Positions 1 to 9,878 of a DNA stretch of 64,000 bases are shown in pieces. The stretch covers positions 2,822,501-2,886,500 of the forward strand of contig NZ_LT707064.1 in assembly GCF_900156465.1 (NCBI RefSeq). The letters run 5' to 3'. This stretch comes from Pseudomonas sp. 7SR1. GTDB taxonomy: Bacteria; Pseudomonadota; Gammaproteobacteria; Pseudomonadales; Pseudomonadaceae. The notes under the pieces were generated by a model that saw nothing but the letters and a program-made list of their open reading frames with translations, had not been told where the DNA came from and made no database searches. Position 1 is the first letter of the stretch. Each line of letters begins with the position of its first letter. A program made the translations under genes and the position numbers.

Positions 1-408
1 TCCGTTATTCGCATCGCCGCCGCCCTGTTGATCGGGCCGGACGGTCGTACCCTGCTGGTGCGCAAGCGTGGCACCCGGGCCTTCATGCAGCCGGGCGGCA
101 AGATCGAGGCCCATGAACAACCGGTGCAGGCCCTGACCCGTGAGCTGGACGAAGAGCTAGGCCTGGCCATCGATCCGACGCAGGCCCGCTACCTGGGGGC
201 GTTCAGCGCGCCGGCGGCCAACGAGCCGGGGTTTGTCGTAGAGGCGCAAGTGTTCCTCTTGAGCATCGATGCCCCGGTGTCGCCCGCCGCCGAAATCGAG
301 GAAGTGCGCTGGATCGATCCGGCCGGTGACGGAGGGCTTTTGCTGGCGCCGTTGACAGGCGAGGCGATCCTGCCGTTTTATCGAACCACCTGTCTTGCGA
401 CCTGCTGA
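1..408 (+). CDS. Nudix hydrolase, 5' truncated by the window edge
   Basis: Nudix-family pyrophosphohydrolase acting on a nucleoside diphosphate linked to another moiety; the substrate cannot be told. The reading frame is open from base 1 (SVIRIAAALLIGPDGRT...), so the true start lies left of the window; the internal TTG at 28 is not a credible start. A complete Nudix box (GX5EX7REUXEEXGU) is visible: G-KIEAH-E, then seven residues, then REL-D-EE-L-GL. About 135 residues are present, near the usual size of a single-domain Nudix enzyme, so only a few N-terminal residues are missing. It is followed after 11 bases by a LysE-type exporter on the same strand, possibly one transcription unit. Confidence 0.85.
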   Translation, partial: SVIRIAAALLIGPDGRTLLVRKRGTRAFMQPGGKIEAHEQPVQALTRELDEELGLAIDPTQARYLGAFSAPAANEPGFVVEAQVFLLSIDAPVSPAAEIEEVRWIDPAGDGGLLLAPLTGEAILPFYRTTCLATC

Positions 409-419
409 CTCAAGGATCG

Positions 420-1064
420 ATGCCCATGATTCCTCTGCCGGACCTGCTGATCTTCGCCGCCGCCGCGTTGCTGATGGTGCTCACGCCCGGGCCGAACATG
501 ATCTACCTGATTTCCCGCTCGATCTGCCAGGGCCGCAAGGCCGGGGTCACGTCCCTGCTGGGGGTGGTCGCGGGTTTCTTCGTGCACATGTTCGCCGCGG
601 CCGCGGGGCTGACGGCGGTGTTCATGGCGGTGCCCATGGCCTATGAAGTCTTGAAATGGGCCGGTGCGCTGTACCTGTTGTGGCTGGCCTGGCAGGCACT
701 CAGGCCCGGGGCGCGCTCGCCGTTCGAAGCCCGGCAGCTGCCGGCGGATTCGACGCGCAAGCTGATCACCATGGGGTTTCTCACCAGCGCCCTGAATCCG
801 AAGATCGCGATGTTCTACCTGTCGGTGTTCCCGCAGTTCATCAGCCCGGAACACGGTTCGCTGTTTACCCAGAGCATCATCCTCGGGCTGACCCAGATCA
901 GCGTCAGTTTCAGCGTCAACCTGCTGATTGCGCTGTTTGCCGCGGGCATCGCCTCGTGGTTCGTCCATAACCCCACCTGGCTGGCGGCACAGCGCTATTT
1001 CATGGGGTTTGTCCTGGGCGGGCTGGCGCTGCGGCTGATGTTCGAGCAACGGCGGACCGCATGA
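420..1064 (+). CDS. LysE/RhtB family amino-acid exporter
   Basis: Inner-membrane translocator of the LysE/RhtB family (214 aa), exporting amino acids or related metabolites. The N-terminus has the family signature around TPGPNMIYLISRS followed by a basic QGRKAG loop, then about six hydrophobic segments. Start: ATG at 420 preceded by AAGGA. The stop overlaps the start of the next gene (ATGA at 1061-1064), so the exporter and the GNAT acetyltransferase are translationally coupled. The substrate is unknown; homoserine lactone, threonine or lysine would all fit the family. Confidence 0.85.
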   Translation: MPMIPLPDLLIFAAAALLMVLTPGPNMIYLISRSICQGRKAGVTSLLGVVAGFFVHMFAAAAGLTAVFMAVPMAYEVLKWAGALYLLWLAWQALRPGARSPFEARQLPADSTRKLITMGFLTSALNPKIAMFYLSVFPQFISPEHGSLFTQSIILGLTQISVSFSVNLLIALFAAGIASWFVHNPTWLAAQRYFMGFVLGGLALRLMFEQRRTA

Positions 1065-1558
1065 GCATTCGACGGCTGCGCGCTGGCGATGCCCAGGCGT
1101 ATCGCGAGTTGATGCTGCAGGCCTACGAGCGTCATCCGCAGGCCTTTACCTCCAGCGTCAGCGAGCGGGCGGCCATGCCCATGAACTGGTGGGAGTCACG
1201 CCTGACCGGCCGGTTCGATGTGGTCCTGGGGGCGTTCGTGGCCGACGAGCTGGCCGCAATCGTCGGCCTGGCCCTGGACCATCGGCAAAAGGCCCGGCAC
1301 AAGGCAACGCTGTTCGGCATGTATGTCGTCGATGCCCATCGTCATCGGGGCCTCGGTCAGCGCCTGCTGGAGGCTGCCCTGGCCGAGGCCCGTCGGCATG
1401 ACTTCCTGCGCCTGGTGCAACTGACCGTCACCGCCGGCAACGACCCGGCCATCAAGCTCTACCAGCGTTGCGGCTTCGTGCTGTACGGCCTCGAGCCGAT
1501 GGCGATCCGCGTGGGCGACGAGTACTTCGACAAGATTCACATGTGGCTCGAGCTGTAG
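1061..1558 (+). CDS. GNAT family N-acetyltransferase
   Basis: Acetyl-CoA-dependent N-acetyltransferase of 165 aa. The acetyl-CoA pyrophosphate-binding motif A is clear: GMYVVDAHRHRGLGQRLLEAA, with the R-x-x-G-x-G core. The C-terminal part has the typical NDPAIKLYQRCGFVLYG strand-helix ending of the fold. The gene overlaps the LysE exporter by 4 bases, which suggests a detoxification pair (modify and export), but the substrate cannot be deduced. It is convergent with metR; a hairpin region lies between the two stops. Confidence 0.85.
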   Translation: MSIRRLRAGDAQAYRELMLQAYERHPQAFTSSVSERAAMPMNWWESRLTGRFDVVLGAFVADELAAIVGLALDHRQKARHKATLFGMYVVDAHRHRGLGQRLLEAALAEARRHDFLRLVQLTVTAGNDPAIKLYQRCGFVLYGLEPMAIRVGDEYFDKIHMWLEL

Positions 1559-1614
1559 ACCAACCGGCCATGATGGTCGAGCTTTTTTCTGGCAAGGGGA
1601 TTCGTCCCCTTGCC
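1553..1614. terminator. Convergent terminator region with a TTCG-loop hairpin
   Basis: Between the GNAT stop and the metR stop. First, AGCT..GACCA pairs imperfectly with TGGTCGAGCT and is followed by a run of six T (about 1553-1587). Immediately after comes a perfect 10-bp stem GGCAAGGGGA / TCCCCTTGCC closed by a TTCG tetraloop (1591-1614). The second hairpin resembles the GGCGAGGGGAT..ATCCCC repeats found elsewhere in this window and may be a degenerate member of that family serving as a terminator for metR. Confidence 0.6.
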
Positions 1615-1624
1615 ACAACGCGCT

Positions 1625-2542
1625 TCACCGAACGGCGCTGACCCCGTCCAGCGTGGAAAACGAGGTGTCCTTGGCCGTCAGCAGGAAGTCGCGCATATAG
1701 GGAGCATCGAGCATGTCGGTCCGTACCGCGGCGTACAACGTGGCGAACAGGCCCTTTTCTCCCAGCCGCTTGGCTTTCACATAACCCCGTGAACTGTATT
1801 CATGCAGCGCCCAGTGGGGCATGCCGCACACGCCGCGACCGCTGGCCACCAGTTGCATCATCATCACCGTCAATTCGGACGTGCGGACCTGGGCCGGTTC
1901 GATGTCGGCCGGTTCCAGGAAGCGGGTGAAGATGTCCAGTCGATCCCGCTCCACCGGATATGTAATCAGGGTTTCGCTGACCAGGTCCTCGGGCACGATG
2001 TAGGGTTTGCCCGCCAGCCGATGCTGGTTGGCGACGGCCAGCATGGCTTCGTAGGTGAACAGCGGCACGTAGGTAATGCCCGCCAGTTCCAGGGGATCGG
2101 AGGTCACCACCAGGTCCAGGTCGCCCCGGGCCAGGGCCGGCAGCGGGGCGAAGGCGAAGCCGGAGGCCAGGTCCAGTTCGACTTCCGGCCAGGCATCGCG
2201 AAACTGGTCGATGGTGGGCATCAGCCACTGGAAGCAACTGTGGCACTCGATCGCCATGTGCAAGCGTCCGGCGGTCCCCCCGGCCAGCCGGGCAATGTCC
2301 CGCTCGGCGCTGCGCAGCAAGGGCAGGGTCGCATCGGCCAGTTGCAACAGGCGCAGGCCGGCGCTGGTGAACCGTACCGGTTTGGTCTTGCGTACGAACA
2401 ACTGCATGCCCAGGCGCTCCTCCAGTTCCTTGAACTGGTGGGACAGCGCGGACTGGGTCAGGTGCAGGCGTTCGGCGGCCTCCACCAGGCTGTCGGCTTC
2501 GCGCAATGCGTGCAGGGTCTTGAGGTGACGGAGTTCAAGCAC
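1625..2542 (-). CDS. metR: LysR-type regulator of methionine synthesis, MetR
   Basis: LysR-family transcription factor of about 305 aa that activates metE, normally with homocysteine as coinducer. The N-terminal winged HTH (LKTLHALREADSLVEAAERLHLTQSALSHQFKELEERLG) is typical of MetR, and divergent linkage to metE confirms the assignment. An ATG at 2554 would add four residues but has no ribosome site; the GTG at 2542 has GGAG six bases upstream and gives the usual MetR length and N-terminus (LELRHLKTLHA), so I chose it. The metR-metE spacer holds a palindrome at 2585-2597. Confidence 0.93.
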   Translation of the reverse strand: MLELRHLKTLHALREADSLVEAAERLHLTQSALSHQFKELEERLGMQLFVRKTKPVRFTSAGLRLLQLADATLPLLRSAERDIARLAGGTAGRLHMAIECHSCFQWLMPTIDQFRDAWPEVELDLASGFAFAPLPALARGDLDLVVTSDPLELAGITYVPLFTYEAMLAVANQHRLAGKPYIVPEDLVSETLITYPVERDRLDIFTRFLEPADIEPAQVRTSELTVMMMQLVASGRGVCGMPHWALHEYSSRGYVKAKRLGEKGLFATLYAAVRTDMLDAPYMRDFLLTAKDTSFSTLDGVSAVR

Positions 2543-2584
2543 CGGAGGCTCCATGAAGAAAACTTGTGATCAACACGAAAAGGT

Positions 2585-2597
2585 TGAGTTTGTCTCA
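2585..2597. promoter_or_regulatory. Candidate MetR operator between metR and metE
   Basis: TGAGTTTGTCTCA is a 13-bp dyad (TGAG-N5-CTCA) close to the MetR consensus TGAA-N5-TTCA. It lies 53 bases upstream of the metE start and 43 bases upstream of the metR start, where one site could serve both divergent promoters. This is inferred from position and symmetry. Confidence 0.55.
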
Positions 2598-2649
2598 TGT
2601 GGGGCTGGCTGTCGACAATGGCGGCATCTTTTACAGGAGGACGCACACC

Positions 2650-4962
2650 ATGGCCCTGGCCCACACCTTGGGATTTCCCCGCATCGGCGCCGACCGAGAA
2701 CTGAAAAAAGCGCTTGAAGCCTACTGGAAGGGCGACCTGGACACGGCCGGGTTGCAGGCGGTGGGCCGTGAATTGCGGGCCCGGCACTGGCAATTGCAGA
2801 AAGACGCCGGGATAGACCTGCTGCCGGTGGGGGATTTCGCCTGGTACGACCAGGTGCTCAGCCACACCTTGACCCTGGGAGCCGTGCCGGAGCGATTTCA
2901 CGCGACCCTCGACGCCCATGGCCAACCGAGCCTGGACACCTTGTTCGCCATGGCCCGTGGCGCCACGGTGTCTTGCTGCAGTGCAGAGCATGGCCAGACG
3001 CAGCACGCCCAGGAACTGACCAAATGGTTCGACACCAATTACCACTATCTGGTCCCGGAGTTTTGCGCCGGACAGACCTTCAGCCTGAGCTGGTCGCAGC
3101 TGTTCGATGAGGTGGACGAAGCCCACGCCCTGGGACATCGGGTCAAACCGGTGATCATCGGCCCCCTCACGTACCTGTGGCTGGGCAAGGCCAAGGGGCA
3201 GGATTTCGACAGGCTCGAGTTGCTGGAGCGGTTGTTGCCGGTCTACGGCGAGATCCTCAATCGCCTGAAAGCCCAGGGTGTGGAATGGGTGCAGATCGAC
3301 GAGCCGATCCTCACCCTAGACCTGCCCCAGGCCTGGAAAAACGCCTTCGAGCGGGCTTATCACATTCTTCAGTATTCACCCCTGAAGAAACTGGTGGCGA
3401 CCTATTTCAGCGGCTTGCAGGACAACCTGGGCCTGGCCGTGGGCCTGCCGGTGGACGGCTTGCACATCGATGCAGTCCGGGCGCCGGAGCAACTGGGCCA
3501 GGTCCTGGATCGCCTGCCCAGCTACAAGATCCTGTCGGTGGGCCTGGTCAATGGCCGCAATGTCTGGCGTTGCGAACTGGAACAGGCGCTGGCGCAACTG
3601 CAGCCGGCCCAGGAGCGTTTCGGCGACAACCTCTGGGTGAGCACGTCGTGCTCGTTGCTGCACAGCCCGGTGGATCTGGAACGCGAAGACCGGCTCGATC
3701 CCGAACTCAAGGGCTGGCTGGCCTTCGCCGTGCAGAAGTGTGGCGAAGTGGCCGTGCTGCGCGATGCGCTGAACGATCCACTTGCCCCCGGCGCTCGCCA
3801 GGCCCTGGCCGAAAGCCGCGACGCGCAGGCCCGCCGCGCCGCCTCGACGCGCATTCACAAACCCGAGGTCCAGGCCCGCCTCGCTGCGATCGGCCCGCAG
3901 GACAGCCAGCGCCGTTCGCCTTTCGCGCAACGGATCGAGCAGCAGCGCGCGCGGCTGAAGTTGCCGGCCTTCCCCACGACCACCATCGGCTCGTTCCCGC
4001 AGACCCCGGCCATTCGCCTGGCACGCCAGGCATACCGGCAGGGCAAGCTGTCGGCCAACGATTATCAGGACGCCATGCACACCGAGATCCGCCACGCCGT
4101 GCAGATCCAGGAACGCCTGGGCCTGGACGTGCTGGTCCATGGCGAAGCCGAGCGCAACGACATGGTGGAATACTTCGCCGAACAACTGGACGGCTACGCC
4201 TTCACCCGTTTCGGTTGGGTGCAGAGTTACGGCTCGCGCTGCGTCAAGCCGGCCATCATTTATGGTGACATCAGCCGCCCCAAGGCCATGACTGTCGACT
4301 GGATCCGCTACGCCCAAAGCCTGACCGACAAGGTCATGAAAGGCATGCTCACCGGCCCGGTGACCATGCTGATGTGGTCCTTTCCGCGCGAAGACGTGTC
4401 GCGCCAAACCCAGGCGCAACAACTGGCACTGGCCCTGCGTGACGAAGTGCTGGACCTGGAGGCTGCCGGGATCCGCATCGTGCAGATCGACGAGGCGGCG
4501 TTCCGCGAGGGGTTGCCGCTGCGTCGCGGGCAATGGCAGGAGTACCTGGACTGGGCCGTGGAGGCGTTTCGCTTGAGCGCGTCGGGAGTACGGGATGAAA
4601 CCCAGATCCACACCCACATGTGCTACAGCGAGTTCAATGACGTGATCCAGGCCATCGCCGACATGGATGCCGATGTCATCACCATCGAAACCTCCCGCTC
4701 GGACATGGAACTGCTCGATGCCTTCGAAGCGTTCGACTACCCGAACGACATTGGCCCGGGTGTCTACGACATCCATTCGCCACGGGTACCGGACACCGCC
4801 GAGATGGTTGCGTTGGTGAGCAAGGCGGTCGAGCGGATCCCCGCCGAACAGCTGTGGATCAACCCCGACTGTGGCCTGAAGACCCGCGCATGGCCCGAGA
4901 CCGAGGCGGCGCTGGTGAACATGGTGGCGGCGGCACGGCAGTTGCGCAGCCAGCTGGCTTGA
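2650..4962 (+). CDS. metE: Cobalamin-independent methionine synthase
   Basis: 5-methyltetrahydropteroyltriglutamate-homocysteine methyltransferase (770 aa), transferring the methyl group to homocysteine in the last step of methionine synthesis without B12. The N-terminus begins [22 protein letters not shown], typical of MetE. The C-terminal zinc/homocysteine barrel contains [37 protein letters not shown] and the late zinc-ligand region [10 protein letters not shown]. Start chosen at 2650 because AGGAGG sits 8 bases upstream; the open frame extends to 2566 but that part is the metR-metE control region. Full length for the family and apparently intact. Confidence 0.97.
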   Translation: MALAHTLGFPRIGADRELKKALEAYWKGDLDTAGLQAVGRELRARHWQLQKDAGIDLLPVGDFAWYDQVLSHTLTLGAVPERFHATLDAHGQPSLDTLFAMARGATVSCCSAEHGQTQHAQELTKWFDTNYHYLVPEFCAGQTFSLSWSQLFDEVDEAHALGHRVKPVIIGPLTYLWLGKAKGQDFDRLELLERLLPVYGEILNRLKAQGVEWVQIDEPILTLDLPQAWKNAFERAYHILQYSPLKKLVATYFSGLQDNLGLAVGLPVDGLHIDAVRAPEQLGQVLDRLPSYKILSVGLVNGRNVWRCELEQALAQLQPAQERFGDNLWVSTSCSLLHSPVDLEREDRLDPELKGWLAFAVQKCGEVAVLRDALNDPLAPGARQALAESRDAQARRAASTRIHKPEVQARLAAIGPQDSQRRSPFAQRIEQQRARLKLPAFPTTTIGSFPQTPAIRLARQAYRQGKLSANDYQDAMHTEIRHAVQIQERLGLDVLVHGEAERNDMVEYFAEQLDGYAFTRFGWVQSYGSRCVKPAIIYGDISRPKAMTVDWIRYAQSLTDKVMKGMLTGPVTMLMWSFPREDVSRQTQAQQLALALRDEVLDLEAAGIRIVQIDEAAFREGLPLRRGQWQEYLDWAVEAFRLSASGVRDETQIHTHMCYSEFNDVIQAIADMDADVITIETSRSDMELLDAFEAFDYPNDIGPGVYDIHSPRVPDTAEMVALVSKAVERIPAEQLWINPDCGLKTRAWPETEAALVNMVAAARQLRSQLA

Positions 4963-5011
4963 ATTCCCTCGCCACAGGGGGAGGTCTGTTCACACCCCAA
5001 TAAGGAATGTT

Positions 5012-5120
5012 GATCGTTCCCATGCTCCGTGTGGGAATGCCCTCTTGACGCTGCGCGTCACCATGCAGAAGCGGAACGCGGCGCGTCCCTGGCGGCATGC
5101 CCGCCCGGGAGCGGGGCGGG
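5012..5120. repeat. Interspersed palindromic repeat in metE - hydrolase spacer
   Basis: The 268-base spacer contains GTTCCCATGCTCCGTGTGGGAATGC followed by GACGCTGCGCGTC and then GCCCGCCCGGGAGCGGGGCGGGC, three consecutive short palindromes. The first two match, from memory, a repeat widely scattered in Pseudomonas genomes (GTTCCCACGCTCCGCGTGGGAACGC...GACGCGGAGCGTC). Likely a non-coding interspersed element that may also act as the metE terminator. Confidence 0.5.
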
Positions 5121-5232
5121 CATTCGACCGCTCGGCAATCTTCATCAAACTGTCACGCAACTGTGGCAGCGCGCTTGAACGAATTTCATCAGACTCGCGC
5201 TCTACTGGGGTTCTGCGTTTTGGTGTTTCTTC

Positions 5233-6252
5233 ATGCGTGTGTTCATTTTCCTGGCCGTCCTGATGTTCGGCTTGCCGTCGTTGGCGGCGTCTCGTTGTGA
5301 TGTCAATGTCGCGACCCAACGGGTCGATCTGGACCAGGTCAGCCTGGCGTACCAGAGTATTGGCCGTGCGTCCGATCCGGCGTTGCTGCTGGTGATGGGG
5401 TTGGGCGGGCAATTGATCCATTGGCCGGATGAAGTGGTGACAGCCCTGTGCGAGCAAGGCTTCCGGGTGATTCGCTACGACAACCGGGACGTGGGCCTGT
5501 CCACCTGGCGCCAGGCTCCCGGCAGCGCCAACCTCACGTTCGAAGCCTTGCGCTACAAGCTGGGCTTGCCGGTGGCGGCGCCCTATACCTTGACCGATAT
5601 GGCCAGCGACGGGCTGGGCTTGATGGACGCGTTGCAAGTGCAGCGTTTTCACATACTGGGCGCGAGCATGGGCGGCATGATCGCCCAGCACATGGCGGCC
5701 ATGGCGCCACAGCGGGTCGAAAGCCTGACCCTGATCATGACCAGCTCCAGCGCCCAGGGTCTGCCGGCGCCCAGCGAAGCGCTGGTGCAACTGCTGTCGC
5801 GACGCGGTGCGCCGAACCGAGAGATGGCCCTGGAGCAGCAGGCCGACCTGCTGGCCGCCTTGGGCAGTCCCATGGTGGTGGATGATCGCCAGGCGTTGCT
5901 GCACCAGGCCGCGCAGGCCTACGACCGGGCCTTCAATCCCGAGGGCGTCAAGCGCCAGATCATGGCAATCATGGCGGAGCCCAGCCGGGTAGCGCTGCTC
6001 AACCAGCTGCAGGTGCCGACCCTGGTGGTCCACGGCACGGCCGATCCCCTGTTGCCGGTCATGCACGGGGTGCACCTGGCGGCCCATATCCGGGGCAGCC
6101 AGTTGAAACTGATACCGGGTCTGGCCCATCGCTTCCAGGAGGCGTTCAGGGAGCCGTTGCTGGGGGCGGTGTTGCCCTATCTGCGGCAGCACCGCGAAGA
6201 CACCTCCCACTGGGCCCAGCTGGAACCGGCCCAGGCGCCTAATCTGCTCTAG
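5233..6252 (+). CDS. Exported alpha/beta-hydrolase
   Basis: Serine hydrolase of the alpha/beta fold, 339 aa, with an N-terminal signal peptide ([20 protein letters not shown]), so probably periplasmic. The nucleophile elbow is G-A-S-M-G-G with Ser near residue 145, the oxyanion region is [11 protein letters not shown], and the acid and base are likely the Asp of HGTADPLLP and the His of GLAHRF. It resembles the many pseudomonad hydrolases annotated as putative esterases or 3-oxoadipate enol-lactonase-like; the substrate is unknown. It overlaps the convergent LysR gene by 14 bases at the 3' end. Confidence 0.85.
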   Translation: MRVFIFLAVLMFGLPSLAASRCDVNVATQRVDLDQVSLAYQSIGRASDPALLLVMGLGGQLIHWPDEVVTALCEQGFRVIRYDNRDVGLSTWRQAPGSANLTFEALRYKLGLPVAAPYTLTDMASDGLGLMDALQVQRFHILGASMGGMIAQHMAAMAPQRVESLTLIMTSSSAQGLPAPSEALVQLLSRRGAPNREMALEQQADLLAALGSPMVVDDRQALLHQAAQAYDRAFNPEGVKRQIMAIMAEPSRVALLNQLQVPTLVVHGTADPLLPVMHGVHLAAHIRGSQLKLIPGLAHRFQEAFREPLLGAVLPYLRQHREDTSHWAQLEPAQAPNLL

Positions 6253-7126
6253 TGCGGGCCTGTTCCACAAGCCAGGCCATCAGCGCCTGCAACGCTGGCG
6301 AAGCCTGGGCGCTGCGTGGACAGACCAGGTAGTAGCCCAGGCCGGTCCTGACTTTCAGGTCGAACGGTGTCGTCAGTCTTCCAGCCTTGAGATCGTCGCC
6401 GATCAGCGCCCAGTCGCCGATGGCCACCCCGGTGCCCTGGGAGGCCATGGACATGGCCAGGTCCAGTGTCTCGAAATGCTGGCCGTGGGCGATCCGGGCC
6501 AGTTTCACACCGGCGGCTTCCAGCCAGGCATTCCAGTCGCGCTCATCATCGGTGGGGTGCAGCAGCAGGTGGTGCTGCAGGTCGGCGGGGGTGCGCAGCG
6601 GCACGGGGCTTTCGAGCTGCGACCGGGAACACACCGGCGTCAGTTGCTCGTCGAACAGGTGCAGGCAGGCCAGCGAGGTGTCCGGCGGCTGACCGTAGAT
6701 CACCGCGGCGTCGAAGGGTTCGCGCTGGAAATCGACACCGTGCCGAGCGGTGCTGGTCAGTTTCACCGGCAGGTCCGGACGTTCCTTCTGCCATTGCAGC
6801 AGGCGCGGCAGCAGCCAGCGCATCACACAGGTCGGTGCCTTGAGCTGCAGGGTCTGGCGTTTCTCGCCGATCTGCTCCACGGCATCGCTGATCAGGCCGA
6901 ACACTTCCTGGACCCTGGGCAGCCATGCCTGGCCCTCGGCGGTCAGGCTCAGGCCGCGCGCGTGGCGCTGGAACAACGCATACCCCAAGTGATCCTCCAG
7001 GCCTGCGATCTGTCGACTCACTGCGCCCTGGGTGATGTGCAGCTGTTCGGCCGCCCGGGTGAAATTGCAGCACTGGGCCGTGACCAGGAAGGTATGCAAT
7101 GCCGGCAACGGAGGAAGTCGTTTCAT
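6239..7126 (-). CDS. LysR family regulator (GcvA-like)
   Basis: Transcription regulator of about 295 aa. N-terminal [45 protein letters not shown] is close to the GcvA/AmpR branch of LysR proteins, followed by a periplasmic-binding-like effector domain. Two ATG codons are possible (7141 or 7126); neither has a good ribosome site, and I chose 7126 because [13 protein letters not shown] is the usual N-terminus in this branch. It is divergent from aruI, so aruI may be its target, but in P. aeruginosa aru genes are known to be controlled by the AruRS two-component system, so this is only a possibility. Confidence 0.85.
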   Translation of the reverse strand: MKRLPPLPALHTFLVTAQCCNFTRAAEQLHITQGAVSRQIAGLEDHLGYALFQRHARGLSLTAEGQAWLPRVQEVFGLISDAVEQIGEKRQTLQLKAPTCVMRWLLPRLLQWQKERPDLPVKLTSTARHGVDFQREPFDAAVIYGQPPDTSLACLHLFDEQLTPVCSRSQLESPVPLRTPADLQHHLLLHPTDDERDWNAWLEAAGVKLARIAHGQHFETLDLAMSMASQGTGVAIGDWALIGDDLKAGRLTTPFDLKVRTGLGYYLVCPRSAQASPALQALMAWLVEQARTRAD

Positions 7127-7283
7127 AGAGAGCCGAGTCATGACGTGAGGACATGGCTAGTATGACTTTTTATCCATTGTTGCCGCTATGGCCTGCCCGT
7201 TCCAATAACCCCATCCCCAAGGCAGACAGGCTCTATGCCAGCGGCTGCCGGGGGCTCGTCAAGACTGGAAAAGGGCAGGGGCA

Positions 7284-8921
7284 ATGGCAACGTGCGGCGA
7301 AGTGTTGGTCAAGTTACTGGAAGGCTATGGCGTCGAGCAGGTATTCGGCATTCCCGGAGTGCACACGGTGGAGTTGTACCGTGGGCTGGCCGGCTCCAGC
7401 ATTCGCCACGTGACACCGCGCCATGAGCAGGGCGCCGGTTTCATGGCCGACGGATATGCTCGGGTCAGCGGCAAGCCCGGCGTGTGTTTCATCATCACCG
7501 GCCCGGGCATGACCAACATCGCCACGGCCATGGGTCAGGCCTATGCCGATTCGATTCCGATGCTGGTGATTTCCAGCGTCCAGTCCCGCAGTCAGCTGGG
7601 GGGCGGCCGTGGCAAGCTGCACGAGCTGCCGAACCAGAGTGCGCTGGTGGGTGGTGTCGCGGCGTTTTCCCACACCTTGATGTCCGCCGCCGAGTTGCCA
7701 GGGGTGCTGGCCAGGGCTTTCGCGCTGTTCCAGGCTGGACGGCCGCGGCCGGTGCATATCGAGATTCCGCTGGACGTCCTGGTTGAAGAAGCGGATGCCT
7801 TGCTGACCAGTACGCCGGTCAATATCAGCCGTGCCGGTGCCGCGCCGGCCGCCGTGGCTTCCATGACGGCCCTGCTGGCGAACGCCAGGCGACCGTTGAT
7901 CCTGGCCGGAGGCGGAGCCATCGATGCCGCGGCCCAGCTGACCGAACTGGCCGAGCGCCTCGGTGCGCCAGTGGCCTTGACCATCAACGCCAAGGGCCTG
8001 TTGCCGTCCCGTCACCCCTTGCTGATAGGCTCCACCCAAAGCCTGGTGGCCACTCGTGCGCTGGTGGCCGAGGCGGACGTGGTGCTGGCCGTCGGCACTG
8101 AACTGGCCGAGACCGACTATGACGTTACCTTCGCTGGCGGCTTCCAGATTCCCGGTGCGCTGCTGCGCATCGACATCGACCCGGACCAGACCGTGCGCAA
8201 TTATCCGCCGCACCTGGCGCTGGTAGCGGATTCCCGTACCGCCGCCCAGGCCTTGCTGGACGAACTGGGCCGCCTACCGCTGCCTGAGCGCGACACCGAT
8301 TGGGGCGCGGCTCGCGTGGCGCGCTTGCGCGTCGCCCTGGAGCAGGATTGGGATGCCCCGACCCGTGCCCAGACGCTGTTGCTCGATACCCTTCTCCAGA
8401 CGCTGCCCGATGCGGTTTTTGTCGGCGACTCCACGCAACCGGTGTATACCGGCAACCTGACCTTCAACCTCGAACAGCCACGCCGCTGGTTCAACGCGTC
8501 CACCGGCTATGGCACCCTCGGCTACGCGTTGCCGGCAGCCATCGGTGCCTGGCTCGGCGGCACGGACCAGGGCCAGGGGCGTCCGGCGGTGGTGTGCCTG
8601 ATCGGCGATGGCGGCTTGCAGTTCACCCTGGCGGAACTGGCCAGCGCCGTGGAGGCGTGCACACCGGTGATCGTGCTGCTGTGGAACAACCAGGGCTACG
8701 AAGAAATCAAGAAATACATGGTCAGGCGCGCCATCGAGCCGGTCGGCGTAGACATCTACACCCCGGACTTTGTCGGCGTCGCCAGGGCCCTGGGCTGCTT
8801 TGCGCAAGCCATCGATGGCGTGGAGCATTTGCGCGCGGCATTGCTGGCGGCCCGCGACCGCCAAGGCCCGACGCTGATCGAGATCGACCAGGCGCTCTGG
8901 ATGGCTCAGGTGTCGCGATGA
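7284..8921 (+). CDS. aruI: 5-guanidino-2-oxopentanoate (2-ketoarginine) decarboxylase
   Basis: Thiamine-diphosphate enzyme of the acetolactate-synthase fold, 545 aa. It decarboxylates 2-ketoarginine to 4-guanidinobutyraldehyde in the arginine transaminase (ATA) pathway. The N-terminus (MATCGEVLVKLLEGYG...) and the stretches around FGIPGVHTVELYRGL and RHEQGAGFMADGYAR match PAO1 AruI as I recall it; the catalytic Glu is near residue 48. The cofactor motif GDGG...WNNQGYEEIK is intact near the C-terminus. The arginine:pyruvate transaminase gene aruH, adjacent in PAO1, is not present here. Start: ATG 7284 with GGCAGGGG upstream. Confidence 0.88.
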   Translation: MATCGEVLVKLLEGYGVEQVFGIPGVHTVELYRGLAGSSIRHVTPRHEQGAGFMADGYARVSGKPGVCFIITGPGMTNIATAMGQAYADSIPMLVISSVQSRSQLGGGRGKLHELPNQSALVGGVAAFSHTLMSAAELPGVLARAFALFQAGRPRPVHIEIPLDVLVEEADALLTSTPVNISRAGAAPAAVASMTALLANARRPLILAGGGAIDAAAQLTELAERLGAPVALTINAKGLLPSRHPLLIGSTQSLVATRALVAEADVVLAVGTELAETDYDVTFAGGFQIPGALLRIDIDPDQTVRNYPPHLALVADSRTAAQALLDELGRLPLPERDTDWGAARVARLRVALEQDWDAPTRAQTLLLDTLLQTLPDAVFVGDSTQPVYTGNLTFNLEQPRRWFNASTGYGTLGYALPAAIGAWLGGTDQGQGRPAVVCLIGDGGLQFTLAELASAVEACTPVIVLLWNNQGYEEIKKYMVRRAIEPVGVDIYTPDFVGVARALGCFAQAIDGVEHLRAALLAARDRQGPTLIEIDQALWMAQVSR

Positions 8922-8948
8922 GGCCGAGCCAGGCAGCGGCAAGTCACG

Positions 8949-9878
8949 TCAGACCGTCAGGCGCAACCGCGCCAGGTCCCGCAACGGCGGGGCTCCGAAC
9001 AACCGGCTGTATTCGCGGCTGAACTGCGAAGGGCTTTCGTAGCCCACCCGATAACCGGCCGCCGAGGCTTCCAGCCCCTCGGCCAGCATCAGCCGGCGGG
9101 CTTCCTGCAAGCGCAGTTGTTTCTGATACTGCAACGGGCTCATGGCCGTCATGGCCTTGAAGCGATGGTGCAGGGTCGAGACGCTGAGGTTCACTTCCCG
9201 GGCCAGGTCATCGATGCGCAGCGGTTGTTCGAAATGACCGTTGAGCCATTTGATCGCCTGGCTGATGCGATGGCTCTGGCTGTTGGCGATGGCGATCTCG
9301 TACAGCCGGTAGCCCTGTGGGCTGCGCAGCAGGCGGTAGAGAATTTCCCTGCGCACCAGTGGCGCGAGCATGGCGATGTCTTTCGGCGTATCCAGCAGCC
9401 GCGCCAGCCGCAGCACGGCGTCGAGCATCGGCGTGTCCAGGCGCTCCACATACAGCCCGCGTCCGGCAGGCCGGGTCGGCACTCCCAACGGTCCGGCGTC
9501 GGCGATCAGGGCGGTGATTTCCGCTGGATCGATGTCCAGGCGCAGGGCCAGGATCGGGTGTTCGGGGGACACTTCGGCAATGCGCCCGCTCAACGGCACC
9601 GACACGGAAACCACCAGGTAGTGGAGCGGATCGTAGCTGAACAGTTCATCCGCCAGGTACACCTGTTTCCTGCCTTGGGCCATGATGCACAGCGCCGGTT
9701 GTGCCAGCGCCGTCGCAAACTCATGGGGCCGACTGTGGCGTCCCAGGTGCAGCGAGCCGATGGCGGTCGCGTAGCTGCCGTCTTCGCTGGTATTGCGATC
9801 GATGATCGACGCCAGTTCGGCGCGCTGTTGTTCCTGATGCGAGTCCAGGGGGGCGTGGGCGTGGTCGAGCGGCGACAT
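8949..9878 (-). CDS. AraC family regulator with N-terminal AraC_N cupin domain
   Basis: Transcription activator of 309 aa: an N-terminal sensing domain (about residues 20-200, CIMAQGRKQVYLADELFSYDP...) and a C-terminal double HTH (about 205-305) with GYRVGYESPSQFSREYSRLFG, the AraC/XylS signature. The reading frame stays open far upstream to 10607, but that extension is spacer and the antisense of the next gene; the ATG at 9878 gives the usual family length. It is divergent from the small monooxygenase-like gene at 10206, which may be its target. Effector unknown. Confidence 0.85.
   Translation of the reverse strand: MSPLDHAHAPLDSHQEQQRAELASIIDRNTSEDGSYATAIGSLHLGRHSRPHEFATALAQPALCIMAQGRKQVYLADELFSYDPLHYLVVSVSVPLSGRIAEVSPEHPILALRLDIDPAEITALIADAGPLGVPTRPAGRGLYVERLDTPMLDAVLRLARLLDTPKDIAMLAPLVRREILYRLLRSPQGYRLYEIAIANSQSHRISQAIKWLNGHFEQPLRIDDLAREVNLSVSTLHHRFKAMTAMSPLQYQKQLRLQEARRLMLAEGLEASAAGYRVGYESPSQFSREYSRLFGAPPLRDLARLRLTV

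Noticed and set aside
3376..4776. 466-codon antisense frame inside metE
   Set aside because: Typical long shadow frame in GC-rich coding DNA; the composition is His/Gln/Arg-rich and metE on the other strand is certain.
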